NCBI GenBank assembly: GCA_017993865.1
Contig: JAGOLU010000014.1
Coordinates: 1 to 13,524 of the forward strand
DNA from: Candidatus Woesebacteria bacterium
GTDB lineage: Bacteria > Patescibacteriota > Microgenomatia > UBA1406 > GWC2-37-13
Direction: 5' to 3'
DNA length: 13,524 nucleotides
The notes under the pieces are model-generated. The model saw only the letters and a program-made list of their open reading frames with translations, ran no database searches and had not been told where the DNA came from. Positions within the stretch are counted from its first letter, which is position 1. The number at the start of each line of letters is the position of its first letter. The position numbers and the translations under genes are program-made. Shown piece by piece: positions 1 to 6,798 of the stretch.

Positions 1-1
1 T

Positions 2-433
2 CCTAAAATTGCTCTATTTCAGAATGTGAATGGTGCAGTGAGCATTCTCGGTCCTCCCCAGAGCCTCATCGTGACGTTGCAGAACCGGGGAAATCATATG
101 TTTTCTACCTCAGGAACCATAACAGTCACTGGTCCTAATGACTTCGAACAACAATTTGTTGTTGCTCGAACGTACGTTTTTGCAAATGATCAAAAAAGTC
201 TCTCTGTTGAAGGACAGGGCGACCTGCGGTCTTTGATTCCAGTCCCCTCTTCAAAGCTCGCTACTGGTCGTTATACAGCCTCTATCGATCTTTCAATTCC
301 GGGTACGAATACGCCACATCTATTCGGAAGCACTGTCTTCTGGCTCATATCCCCTATATATATCATTGCATCTATTGTAGTTTGTATTATCATAATATTG
401 ACTGTGTTTATTCTTGGCGTAAAACATACATGA
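2..433 (+). CDS. Membrane-anchored extracytoplasmic protein, C-terminal part (5' end outside window)
   Basis: The reading frame is open from base 2, so the gene starts before the window; the GTG at 26 is only an internal codon. The visible 144 residues hold a beta-rich, Ser/Thr/Asn-rich region that reads like an Ig-like extracellular domain, then one hydrophobic helix at about the last 30 residues (FWLISPIYIIASIVVC onward) and a very short basic tail (GVKHT). This predicts a protein facing outward and anchored by a C-terminal membrane segment with the tail in the cytoplasm. Its stop TGA overlaps the ATG of the ComEA-like gene (ATGA at 430-433), so the two are probably translationally coupled and share an operon with comEC. 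I do not recognise a named family. A role at the cell surface in DNA capture is possible from context only. Confidence 0.75.
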   Translation, partial: PKIALFQNVNGAVSILGPPQSLIVTLQNRGNHMFSTSGTITVTGPNDFEQQFVVARTYVFANDQKSLSVEGQGDLRSLIPVPSSKLATGRYTASIDLSIPGTNTPHLFGSTVFWLISPIYIIASIVVCIIIILTVFILGVKHT

Positions 434-1152
434 GTACTGTCGAAACGAACTTGCTAGACAAGTTTCGTCTAATATACGAAAAACAGGAGCACAAACGATT
501 CATCTCGTTTGTTCGTGAAGCGCGTGTTCCTCTGCTTATATTTGCAATATGTATGGCGGTGGGTATCTATTTCTCTTATCAGAGCATCCTGCTGGTGATG
601 GCTTCCGGAAAGAATACTGCAGATTACATCCCACCTGACGAGAAAAAAACACGAGCTGAAGAGGTCAGCCCTAAGGCAAAGATATATGTTGACTTGAGTG
701 GGTCGGTTGAGAAACCTCAGACATACGAGGTTGATCAAGGAACAAGATTATTCCGTCTCATTGAAATGGCAGGTGGGTTGAGTGCTCAAGCAGACAAACC
801 ATACATCCAACGGAACTACAACTTCTCGGTGATTCTCCAAGACCAACAGAAAGTTCATATCCCAAGCGTGTACGAGGTACGAGACGGTTATTTTACCGAA
901 AAACACAGGCTTGTCACTCTTGATATGAACACGACAAGCATCGGAAAACCGGTTGACCAAGCCAGCGATGGCTCGTTAATATCCCTCAATGAGAGTTCGT
1001 TAGAGGTCCTTAAGAGCTTGTCGGGGGTCGGAGATGTGACCGCACAACGGATTATCGCAGGACGTCCTTATGATCAGGTCCAAGACGTAGTTGATCGAGA
1101 AATAATTAAACAGTCTCTATATGACAAGATCGTTAATAGATTAGAACTATAG
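430..1152 (+). CDS. comEA: ComEA-like DNA-binding competence protein (SLBB + helix-hairpin-helix)
   Basis: The protein has 240 residues. An N-terminal signal anchor lies at about residues 32-58, so the rest is outside the membrane. An SLBB-type beta domain follows (about 84-145, with IYVDLSGSVEKPQTYEV and a VRDG-like element later), then a C-terminal helix-hairpin-helix domain (about 184-235, core LKSLSGVGDVTAQRII). This order, anchor-SLBB-HhH, is that of ComEA, the receptor that binds double-stranded DNA during natural transformation and passes it to ComEC. The ATG at 430 is chosen because it gives an ATGA overlap with the preceding gene and a proper signal anchor; the in-frame ATG at 382 would place it inside the upstream gene. 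The second HhH hairpin is more divergent than usual. comEC follows after 3 bases, which supports the call strongly. Confidence 0.92.
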   Translation: MSTVETNLLDKFRLIYEKQEHKRFISFVREARVPLLIFAICMAVGIYFSYQSILLVMASGKNTADYIPPDEKKTRAEEVSPKAKIYVDLSGSVEKPQTYEVDQGTRLFRLIEMAGGLSAQADKPYIQRNYNFSVILQDQQKVHIPSVYEVRDGYFTEKHRLVTLDMNTTSIGKPVDQASDGSLISLNESSLEVLKSLSGVGDVTAQRIIAGRPYDQVQDVVDREIIKQSLYDKIVNRLEL

Positions 1153-1155
1153 TTT

Positions 1156-1971
1156 GTGACAGAACTACAGAGCTTACTACGGGAGCCTCTACAACAATAT
1201 TTAAATTCACAAGAGACGACAATAGCGCTCGCAATGACTTTTGGCACAAAAGACCTGATGGGTAAAGAGCTCTTAGACAAAATCAAGGTGATAGGAGTCA
1301 GTCACATGATGGTTCTGTCGGGGGCAAATATATCAATGTTCATTTCATTCGTAAGTTCTGCTTTGTATTTTCTCCCAAACAAATTAAGGGAAACAATCGC
1401 GATCGCTACCACCATCGTATTTCTGACATTTATTCCCTTGCAACCCTCGATAGTAAGAGCTGCCCTCATGAGCTTTATCCCTCGGATTGGCAGCATGTTT
1501 GGCAGAAGGAGTCACAATCTATACCTTTTATTCCTTACCTGTAGCCTATTACTCTGTTTTGATATACAAATTTTGTACGATATATCATTCCAACTTTCTT
1601 TCTTGGCCATATTAGGCATCAACCTATTCTATAAACACACAGAGATAGAAGATGAAAATTTGAATATAGTATCTCAAGTAACAAAATCAATAAAAGAGCA
1701 AGTGTTGTTGGGGTTTTCCGCGCAAGCATTCACGGTTCCACTCATATGGTACTACTTCGGTAATATGTCGCTACTAAGCCCAATAAGTAATCTTTTGCTC
1801 TCTCCCTTTGTTAGTCCAATAATGGTTGGTACGATCATTGTAATTGCTGCGCAAAGGGCGCCTCCGCCTCTTGCAGGCATGTTTGGTTTAAGTTTAAAGT
1901 TACTCTTAACTATCTTAACGGTTATCATCGAGCATTTGTCAAAATTGACCATGTTTTACGTTCAGTACTAG
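1156..1971 (+). CDS. comEC: Minimal ComEC: DNA-uptake channel, competence transmembrane domain only
   Basis: The protein has 271 residues and a GTG start 3 bases after the comEA stop. It carries the conserved run of the ComEC/Rec2 competence domain: the SHMMVLSGANI segment (equivalent to SHLLAISGLHV) near residue 50, LQPSIVRAALM near 97-107, YDISFQLSFLAILGINL near 140-157, and AQAFTVPLIWYYFGNMSLL through NLLLSPFVSPIM near 190-220. Several membrane helices surround these. ComEC forms the inner-membrane channel for single-stranded DNA. Full-length proteins are about 600-800 residues with an N-terminal OB/DUF4131 part and a C-terminal metallo-beta-lactamase-like nuclease; both are absent here. 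The gene ends cleanly at TAG and the next 600 bases hold no nuclease remnant in any frame I can follow. No clear Shine-Dalgarno is seen, so translation is probably coupled to comEA. Confidence 0.88.
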   Translation: MTELQSLLREPLQQYLNSQETTIALAMTFGTKDLMGKELLDKIKVIGVSHMMVLSGANISMFISFVSSALYFLPNKLRETIAIATTIVFLTFIPLQPSIVRAALMSFIPRIGSMFGRRSHNLYLLFLTCSLLLCFDIQILYDISFQLSFLAILGINLFYKHTEIEDENLNIVSQVTKSIKEQVLLGFSAQAFTVPLIWYYFGNMSLLSPISNLLLSPFVSPIMVGTIIVIAAQRAPPPLAGMFGLSLKLLLTILTVIIEHLSKLTMFYVQY

Positions 1972-1979
1972 GCTCCGTT

Positions 1980-2000
1980 AAATGACTCTATGGGTCATTT
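1980..2000 (+). terminator. Probable terminator hairpin after comEC
   Basis: AAATGACTC-TAT-GGGTCATTT forms a 9-pair stem with one G-T wobble and a 3-base loop, starting 9 bases past the comEC stop. It is followed by a pyrimidine-rich run (CTTCTGCACTCTTT) rather than a clean T tract, so termination may be partial. Confidence 0.5.
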
Positions 2001-2268
2001 CTTCTGCACTCTTTAATAGAAATCATCAAAAAGAGAGACATATCTCTTATACAGAACTCCTCTCTCACAAATAATCAGTAGGAGCCTGTTACCTAGAAAA
2101 ATGAATGTCTATACAAGTTTATCAGATGGTCTCTTATATTGCCAGGGTGCTTGTGCACCTCTCCATAAGACAAATTAAACACCTTTTTATAAGGTGATAG
2201 GCCTTCGGGGAGCTACAGAAAATATGTATCTTCAACACTCATCTTAGAGTGACATTCGATTCAAAGTT

Positions 2269-2316
2269 TACCTCAATTATAGGAAAAATATAGCATTATG
2301 ATTATGAATTGAGGTA
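2269..2316. repeat. 10-base perfect inverted repeat, arms 28 bases apart
   Basis: TACCTCAATT at 2269-2278 is the exact reverse complement of AATTGAGGTA at 2307-2316. The loop between is AT-rich. It lies in the intergenic region between comEC and the recombinase-like fusion gene and has no T tract after it, so it is not an obvious terminator. Confidence 0.6.
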
Positions 2317-2483
2317 TTTCAATCTATAGTATGCAAGAGACTAGAATTGTGTCGATAAATGTCGAATTAACCTTATTAATCTTACTAGCTGATATTATTT
2401 GATCACTAAGTTGCTCTTATTTTTACGCTTCTCCTAAGCCCTTTATCTTGCCTGAAATACTCATCAACAACATTAAACTAAAG

Positions 2484-2540
2484 ATTGGATAATATAAGTA
2501 GTTATTGCCCCCCACTACTACTTGTATTTATCTATCCAAT
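2484..2540. repeat. Long imperfect palindrome upstream of the recombinase-like gene
   Basis: Outer arms ATTGGATA (2484-2491) and TATCCAAT (2533-2540) are perfect inverted copies. Inner arms AAGTAGT (2496-2502) and ACTACTT (2517-2523) are also perfect and nested inside them. The centre holds a run of six C. The structure ends about 41 bases before the ATG at 2582. It could be a leader hairpin, an operator, or a recombinase-type binding site. Confidence 0.6.
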
Positions 2541-2581
2541 ATGTTTTAATTATAGTTATCTACTAATACCATGTAATATAA

Positions 2582-3853
2582 ATGTATATAAAAGCTGACT
2601 ATAAAGACCAGTATTATGAATTTCTTCGTTCGTTTAAATATCCTGCAAATACTGTGAGAATCCTGAGGTCAGACGTAAAGACGTTATTCATTTGGCTGCA
2701 CACTCTCGAATTTAACCTGCCCATAGAAAATATCCATGATGAGTATAAGAAGTACCTTATTTCCAGTGGTATTCCTATCAACACCCAGAATAGAAGACTT
2801 TCTTCAGTAAACAAATTTCTTAACTGGGTATATGAACAGTTTCCAGCCACACAGTTGCGCAAAGACCCTAAAGTCTATACGGATCAGCCAAATAGTCTAA
2901 ATCGAGACCTTAGTCTTGTCAGATCTCCATTCTATTTTTCCGCACTACGCTCAACTTTCTTATTAGTAGGTCTAATTATTGCGCTTATTCTCACTTATCT
3001 TGCCTCTTCTACTCTATTTCCTTCTAAGAAACAGTTACTTTCAAATGAAAATGCTTCTACTAGTCCGTACTACCTCAACTTTTTACTCACAATTAAGAGT
3101 CTCAATGGGACTTTACAAGAAGGCAAAGACTCAATATCGTTCAAATTCTACCTAGTAAGTGATCAATCTTCTTCTATAGGATATGCTGAGTGTCCCTTTA
3201 TGAACACCATGATGTTTGGGGGCTCTTCAAGGCTTCGTATTAATCTTGATGCTCAATGTGCTCAATTGTCGTATCAAATCTATGATGCGATAGCCCGTAA
3301 TGAGGCCCTTCTTGCTGATGTGTACATTAATGGCCTCAAAGTAAATAGCACGAAGATTGCTCTTGCGAATATGATTACTAATAATAACGAATTGACTCAT
3401 CAGAAGGAGACATTTGATGTGTTGTCGAATGCTGGCAACGTTTCACAAGCACTGCTAAAATCGCCAAGTTATGGTCAAGTTCTGGGCTCTGAGATAGCCA
3501 CATCCTCTGCAGCGCTATTAGAATCAATACCACTATCAATATTCAAGGATGTTCCGCCTGTTGATGAGGGCGACATTGTGAGCATATATGATGGTGAGAT
3601 TACTAGGGCCTTACTATCAACCAATATACTGGGCATTATCTCAAATGATGCCATCATTACTAAAGGTACAGCGTACATACATATCATAGATTCGACTGAA
3701 ACCCCTATATCAATCGGCGACCCTATCTCTACAAGTACTACCCCCGGGTACGGTAAGAAGGCTGTTAATGCCTATGACTCACTAGTTGGCATAGCTCTTG
3801 AACCCTCAGCGCCGGGGAAATCCTTTCTGAAGGTCTCTCTGATCGCGCATTGA
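2582..3853 (+). CDS. Fusion: recombinase-like SAM domain, membrane helix, tail-fibre-like exported domain
   Basis: The protein has 423 residues. Residues about 5-90 look like the SAM-like core-binding domain of tyrosine recombinases: helices around YYEFLRSFKYPANTVRILRS and RRLSSVNKFLNWVYEQ. No catalytic Arg-His-Arg-Tyr domain follows. Instead there is one strong transmembrane helix (about 124-144), a Ser/Thr-rich middle part, and a C-terminal module (about 327-423; GDIVSIYDGE, GIISNDAII, ISIGDPISTSTTPGYGKKA, LVGIALEP) of a kind that recurs in Patescibacterial surface proteins next to S74/tail-fibre domains. Flanking charges fit an N-in, C-out topology. The product would place a DNA-binding fold in the cytoplasm and a surface module outside. 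ATG 2582 is the first in-frame start. Function is unknown; a recombinase is excluded by the missing catalytic domain. The SAM assignment is by eye and is the least certain part. Confidence 0.72.
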   Translation: MYIKADYKDQYYEFLRSFKYPANTVRILRSDVKTLFIWLHTLEFNLPIENIHDEYKKYLISSGIPINTQNRRLSSVNKFLNWVYEQFPATQLRKDPKVYTDQPNSLNRDLSLVRSPFYFSALRSTFLLVGLIIALILTYLASSTLFPSKKQLLSNENASTSPYYLNFLLTIKSLNGTLQEGKDSISFKFYLVSDQSSSIGYAECPFMNTMMFGGSSRLRINLDAQCAQLSYQIYDAIARNEALLADVYINGLKVNSTKIALANMITNNNELTHQKETFDVLSNAGNVSQALLKSPSYGQVLGSEIATSSAALLESIPLSIFKDVPPVDEGDIVSIYDGEITRALLSTNILGIISNDAIITKGTAYIHIIDSTETPISIGDPISTSTTPGYGKKAVNAYDSLVGIALEPSAPGKSFLKVSLIAH

Positions 3854-4247
3854 TTTATTCTGCTCTTATCTACCGGCTTGTTTGAGTTGCCTACATAGAA
3901 TTTCAAACGTGTGTTTTGTTTCCCGTGCTGTTCGCGTGCTACTGGTAATCTACGGATGATTTGAACATTTTGACGATAATATGCATGAATACATACATGG
4001 CACAATGATGGCCAGTAGGACTGTGCTCCCAGTCCGTCAAGAAGTGTGTCCAATGTCTATGGTTTTGTGATGCAGACTACGATGTGTTTCGAATATGGCG
4101 TTACGCTTACAGTAAGCATAATAGTGGCATTCTGTACAGATAATGTGTACTAAACTGCTTCTTTTGCTCAATTTAGTGTTCTCTTAGAACCTGTTCTAAT
4201 AATGCCCTTTTTGGCAGTCAGAAGAGCCTCTTGATAGTGTGTGCTTA
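3854..4247. other. Convergent intergenic region, no supported gene
   Basis: This 394-base stretch lies between the 3' ends of the right-pointing fusion gene and the left-pointing HEPN gene. No tRNA-like T-arm or other known RNA is visible. It holds a small GCTTA-CAG-TAAGC hairpin (about 4107-4119), a 9-base inverted repeat with one mismatch (4149-4177), and a 7+7 palindrome (4184-4199). The reading frame on the minus strand that crosses 3772-4053 overlaps the end of the fusion gene and shows no family features, so I treat it as chance. Confidence 0.55.
4149..4199. terminator. Paired inverted repeats in the convergent region, possible bidirectional terminator
   Basis: ACTAAACTG (4149-4157) pairs with CAATTTAGT (4169-4177) with one mismatch and an 11-base loop. 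Next to it, TTAGAAC (4184-4190) and GTTCTAA (4193-4199) form a perfect 7-base palindrome around CT. They sit about 50-100 bases past the HEPN stop. Neither has a clean T run after it, so the terminator role is inferred from position. Confidence 0.35.
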
Positions 4248-4772
4248 TCAGGCGTTCAGCATGTCTTGAGAAGCTCTTTCTGCATTGTGTTTGTGCTGCA
4301 TATACTTTAGCACGTTGTAGCAGGTAGTAATGGTGCTTAAAACGAGATGAATCCGTTCCTTAGCCTCATTTAGGCTCAAAGACTTACTGTTGTGGGGGTA
4401 ATAGTGGAAAACCTGGTTTCTACAATACTTCCAGGTCATCCAAACCATATCGGCAGCCTCTTTTCCCACAAGGTGGGAAAGCTTTTCGTAAATTGAATCA
4501 TTGTGCACGTAATGGTTCCCCTCTGGTGACAATAGTCGTCCTACTCGTATATGATCGGAATTGTACTGCCTTTCGGTAATGAGCCGCATGTCCAATAGAA
4601 ATTGCTTGATAAACCCTTCAAATGCTTTCGCAAATGGGAAGACGATGAAAGAGTAGTCCTGGAAATTATATCTGCCGTCAGAAAATATTTCCTGATAGAT
4701 GTAACTACCCTCACGAATGAGGTCTCTTTGATGGGGAGATAAATAATCCCAGTAAGAAGCGTGGCTTTGCAT
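4248..4772 (-). CDS. HEPN protein resembling the RnlA/LsoA toxin catalytic domain
   Basis: The protein has 174 residues, is all-helical in appearance, and has no signal or membrane segment. Near residues 39-60 it has DYSFIVFPFAKAFEGFIKQF, a pattern I associate with the C-terminal domain of RnlA-type toxins. At 118-123 it has R-NQVF-H, which fits the R-X4-6-H catalytic motif of HEPN ribonucleases; RnlA's C-terminal domain is a HEPN fold with this motif. Full RnlA is about 350 residues, so this is a stand-alone catalytic domain. It is left-pointing and starts 48 bases after the rplA stop with no visible terminator between, so it may ride on the secE-nusG-rplK-rplA transcript. No antitoxin gene is adjacent: the next gene downstream is convergent. 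Alternatives are an RNase of an abortive-infection system or a housekeeping HEPN protein. Family call is from motif memory, not from a search. Confidence 0.6.
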   Translation of the reverse strand: MQSHASYWDYLSPHQRDLIREGSYIYQEIFSDGRYNFQDYSFIVFPFAKAFEGFIKQFLLDMRLITERQYNSDHIRVGRLLSPEGNHYVHNDSIYEKLSHLVGKEAADMVWMTWKYCRNQVFHYYPHNSKSLSLNEAKERIHLVLSTITTCYNVLKYMQHKHNAERASQDMLNA

Positions 4773-4820
4773 AATCTTTGTTGATTAAGCATACACCAAG
4801 AACAAGCCCCTCGTCTACAT

Positions 4821-5552
4821 TCAAATCACTATCTTCACTGAGGGAGACATGGTAGAAGCTAAGTAAGCGTTCTTGATACGCTTTCTGCCTATTGCATCGA
4901 GATATGCATTAATATTAGCTACGAGCTCTGCCTGGGCAGACTTTGTCTTGCCGACTATCACGTGAATGATCGGAGATTTTGGCTCTGTTTTGAATCGCGT
5001 GGTGTTGCCCTGGAACTTTTTGAGGAGCTCATCGGTATTTATTCCGATAGTTCCTGCCTTAGGATTGGGCATAAGTCCTTTGGGGCCGAGCAATTTCGCG
5101 AATTTTGTAAGCTTTGACATAAAGGCGGGGGTAGTTACCAGGATATCAAAGTCGACTATCCCTTTCTCTAATTTTTCAATCACTGCTTCATCCGCAGCAA
5201 CGACGACGACTTTCTTTCCCGTTGAAAACGGTAAGGTTACCTCACCCTTAATGTTGCTTTCAATCATATTTATGTGGAGCTCCAATGTTTCGTCAAACTT
5301 TGTATATACGGCAGCCTGGATGGCCTTGACTGCGTCTTCGGCACTCAGGAGCCCAACACCAGAGACTTTCTGAAGAGAATTTGTGTATTTTTTACCACGC
5401 TTGCGCACTTGTGCCTTCTGCTTTGGTATGACCTTTTGTTCAGGGGCTAATTCTGTCTTCTCTACCGGCTCATTCTCATCCTGTTTGAACTCTCGCTCAA
5501 GAACCTCTGACATAGCAAGTTGTGAGGGTGATGCTTTCTGTTTTTTTGACAT
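4821..5552 (-). CDS. rplA: 50S ribosomal protein L1, N-terminally extended, short domain II
   Basis: The protein has 243 residues. The L1 signature LLGPKGLMPNPKAGT lies at about 154-168, with KFDETLELHINM (85-96) before it and STMSPSVKIVI at the C-terminus. L1 binds 23S rRNA at the stalk by the E site, and in many bacteria represses its own mRNA. Compared with standard L1, the first about 48 residues are an extra charged, Lys/Glu/Gln-rich and probably disordered extension (the normal start corresponds to about RKRGKKYTNSL). In domain II the stretch between VVVVAA and EKLEKGIVDFDILV is shorter by roughly 20 residues than usual. The gene starts 9 bases after rplK, and the order secE-nusG-rplK-rplA is the classic one. 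rplJ-rplL and rpoBC do not follow. Confidence 0.95.
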   Translation of the reverse strand: MSKKQKASPSQLAMSEVLEREFKQDENEPVEKTELAPEQKVIPKQKAQVRKRGKKYTNSLQKVSGVGLLSAEDAVKAIQAAVYTKFDETLELHINMIESNIKGEVTLPFSTGKKVVVVAADEAVIEKLEKGIVDFDILVTTPAFMSKLTKFAKLLGPKGLMPNPKAGTIGINTDELLKKFQGNTTRFKTEPKSPIIHVIVGKTKSAQAELVANINAYLDAIGRKRIKNAYLASTMSPSVKIVI

Positions 5553-5561
5553 AGGGAAATT

Positions 5562-5987
5562 TTACAAATTAACTTCAACTCCCATACTCCGAGCAGTGCC
5601 GGCTACAATTTTTACCGCGGCGTCTATATCGTTTGCATTAAGATCTGCCATTTTTTCTTTGGCTATTTCTTGAAGTTGCTCCTTGGTAAGCGATCCAACT
5701 TTCAGGGTGTTTGGCACACCTGATCCTGCTTTCAAGTTCAGTCTTTTCTTTATAATGGCTGATACAGGAGGTAGTTTCGTGATGAAAGTAAAGGTTCTGT
5801 CTTCGTATACGGAAATCACCGCGGGAATAATGTTACCCTTTAGCTTAGCGGTACGAGCATTATATTCCTTGATAAACTCCATAATTGGTACGCCATGGCC
5901 ACCAAGAGCTGGTCCAACGGGAGGTGCGGGTGTTGCTTCGCCAGCGGGAAGATTAAGCTTAATAATAGTTTTTACTTTTTTTGCCAT
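5562..5987 (-). CDS. rplK: 50S ribosomal protein L11
   Basis: The protein has 141 residues, the normal family length. It starts MAKKVKTIIKLNLPAGEAT and shows the proline-rich PAPPVGPALGGHGVPIMEF segment of the N-terminal domain, ISVYEDRTFTF, and the C-terminal rRNA-binding domain with DLNANDIDAAVKIVAGTARSMG. L11 forms the GTPase-associated centre with the 23S rRNA. ATG 5987 lies 2 bases after the nusG stop, so translation is probably coupled. One loop (KKRLNLKAGSGVP) differs from the common consensus but nothing essential seems missing. Confidence 0.97.
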   Translation of the reverse strand: MAKKVKTIIKLNLPAGEATPAPPVGPALGGHGVPIMEFIKEYNARTAKLKGNIIPAVISVYEDRTFTFITKLPPVSAIIKKRLNLKAGSGVPNTLKVGSLTKEQLQEIAKEKMADLNANDIDAAVKIVAGTARSMGVEVNL

Positions 5988-5989
5988 AA

Positions 5990-6556
5990 TTATAATTTGT
6001 GAACTTGAAGGAAATCGAGCTCAATGGGGGTCTCTCTATCGAATATCGAGACGAGCACTGTTAATTTTCCTTTTTCTTCGTCAATGGATTGCACAGAACC
6101 TAAGAAATCTGCGAACGGGCCGTCAATAATCTTCACCGCCTCGCCAGTAACAAACTTTGCCTTGAACTTAGTTTGCTTCTGGGTAACGAATTTCATTATG
6201 GCCTCAACCTCTTTTTGAGATATTGGTGTCGGCTTCTGCCCAACGCCAATAAAGCCTGTTACACCTTCAGTGGTTCTTACCACGAGCCAGGTTTGATCGT
6301 CCAAATGCATTTGAATGAGAATGTAACCCGGGAAGACTCGCTCCATTTGCTTAATCTTCTTACCTCGTTTAACAACTACAGTCTCCCGCGTGGGGACAAT
6401 AATATTGAATATCTTGTCTCCAACGCCCAGAGAGTCTACTCTCTGTTGAAGATTCTTTTTGACTCGATCTTCGTGGCCAGTTTGTGAGTGGATAACGTAC
6501 CAACGTGCATCTGCGGGGGCATCGTTGATAGCATTACCTACAATTTCTTCGTTCAT
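5990..6556 (-). CDS. nusG: Transcription elongation/antitermination factor NusG
   Basis: From ATG 6556 the protein has 188 residues. The NGN domain runs about 17-118 (ARWYVIHSQTGHEDRVKKNL, then FPGYILIQMHLDD and GVTGFIGVG) and the KOW domain about 137-185 (FVTGEAVKIIDGPFADFLG ... PIELDF). NusG binds RNA polymerase, suppresses pausing, and links polymerase to Rho or to ribosomal protein S10. A longer frame from TTG at 6577 exists and would leave only 3 bases after secE, but ATG 6556 is preferred because it is the first ATG and the added 7 residues show no family similarity. Neither start has a clear Shine-Dalgarno. The window also holds rho, the other partner of this system. Confidence 0.95.
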   Translation of the reverse strand: MNEEIVGNAINDAPADARWYVIHSQTGHEDRVKKNLQQRVDSLGVGDKIFNIIVPTRETVVVKRGKKIKQMERVFPGYILIQMHLDDQTWLVVRTTEGVTGFIGVGQKPTPISQKEVEAIMKFVTQKQTKFKAKFVTGEAVKIIDGPFADFLGSVQSIDEEKGKLTVLVSIFDRETPIELDFLQVHKL

Positions 6557-6580
6557 AATATCAAATGAATGACACAATAA

Positions 6581-6766
6581 TTATTTGGTTATCAGACGGA
6601 GCAACTGAGCAAAAACTATGTCAAGACCACCAATATACAACCCCACAAAAAGGCTTGCCACAACAACCACAATTGTCAGCTTGGTCGTTTCCTGCCTGCT
6701 GGGCCAGCTAACTTTTTGCAACTCACCTATAATGTTGAAAGGTGCGTAGGGCTTTTGTGATGGCAT
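6581..6766 (-). CDS. secE: Preprotein translocase subunit SecE
   Basis: From ATG 6766 the protein has 61 residues, typical of single-helix SecE. It contains the conserved amphipathic segment GELQKVSWPSRQET (14-27) and then one transmembrane helix (about 31-52). SecE stabilises SecY in the Sec translocon. The start at 6766 is preferred over an upstream in-frame GTG at 6799 because AGAAGGAATT just before it supplies a good Shine-Dalgarno sequence, one of the few in the window. It is the first gene of secE-nusG-rplK-rplA and has its own likely promoter upstream. Confidence 0.94.
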   Translation of the reverse strand: MPSQKPYAPFNIIGELQKVSWPSRQETTKLTIVVVVASLFVGLYIGGLDIVFAQLLRLITK

Positions 6767-6789
6767 AATTCCTTCTAAACTAGAGGTGT

Positions 6790-6798
6790 ATTGTAACA
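6790..6798 (-). promoter_or_regulatory. Extended -10 promoter for the secE operon
   Basis: On the minus strand the sequence reads TGTTACAAT, a TGn plus TACAAT extended -10 element. No strong -35 is seen at the right distance. Transcription would start near 6783, giving a short leader that contains the AAGGA site of secE. Confidence 0.42.

Larger units (their letters stand above)
1972..2581. other. 610-base non-coding, AT-rich region rich in inverted repeats
   Basis: No convincing reading frame exists on either strand. The stretch holds a likely terminator after comEC (1980-2000), an AAGAGA/TCTCTT hairpin (2031-2048), a GGTGC-TTGT-GCACC hairpin (2146-2159), a CACCTT/AAGGTG hairpin (2180-2196), a 10-base perfect inverted repeat (2269-2316), a tandem TGTCGA pair (2350-2365) and a long imperfect palindrome just before the next gene (2484-2540). 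A 7-base pairing AGGCTCC (1970-1976) with GGAGCCT (2081-2087) could enclose the first part. It may be a structured RNA, a regulatory leader or an integration scar. I do not recognise a known RNA family. Confidence 0.6.

Noticed and set aside
2340..2370. dif/Xer-like site around the TGTCGA pair
   Set aside because: The arms are direct, not the partly inverted 11-6-11 layout of dif, and the sequence does not match known dif sites.
1972..2581. Missing C-terminal nuclease half of ComEC after a frameshift
   Set aside because: No frame in this stretch shows metallo-beta-lactamase motifs (HxHxDH type) and all frames are broken by stops.
3772..4053. Minus-strand reading frame of 93 codons across the end of the fusion gene
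   Set aside because: Overlaps a well-supported gene on the other strand, has no start signals and no family-like sequence.
4060..4130. Possible tRNA (TTTCGAAT reminiscent of a T-loop)
   Set aside because: The flanking bases do not pair into a T stem and no acceptor or anticodon stems fit.
4184..4199. LexA-type box (GAAC...GTTC)
   Set aside because: Only two bases separate the half sites where the Gram-positive consensus has four, and it lies between two gene ends, not before a gene.
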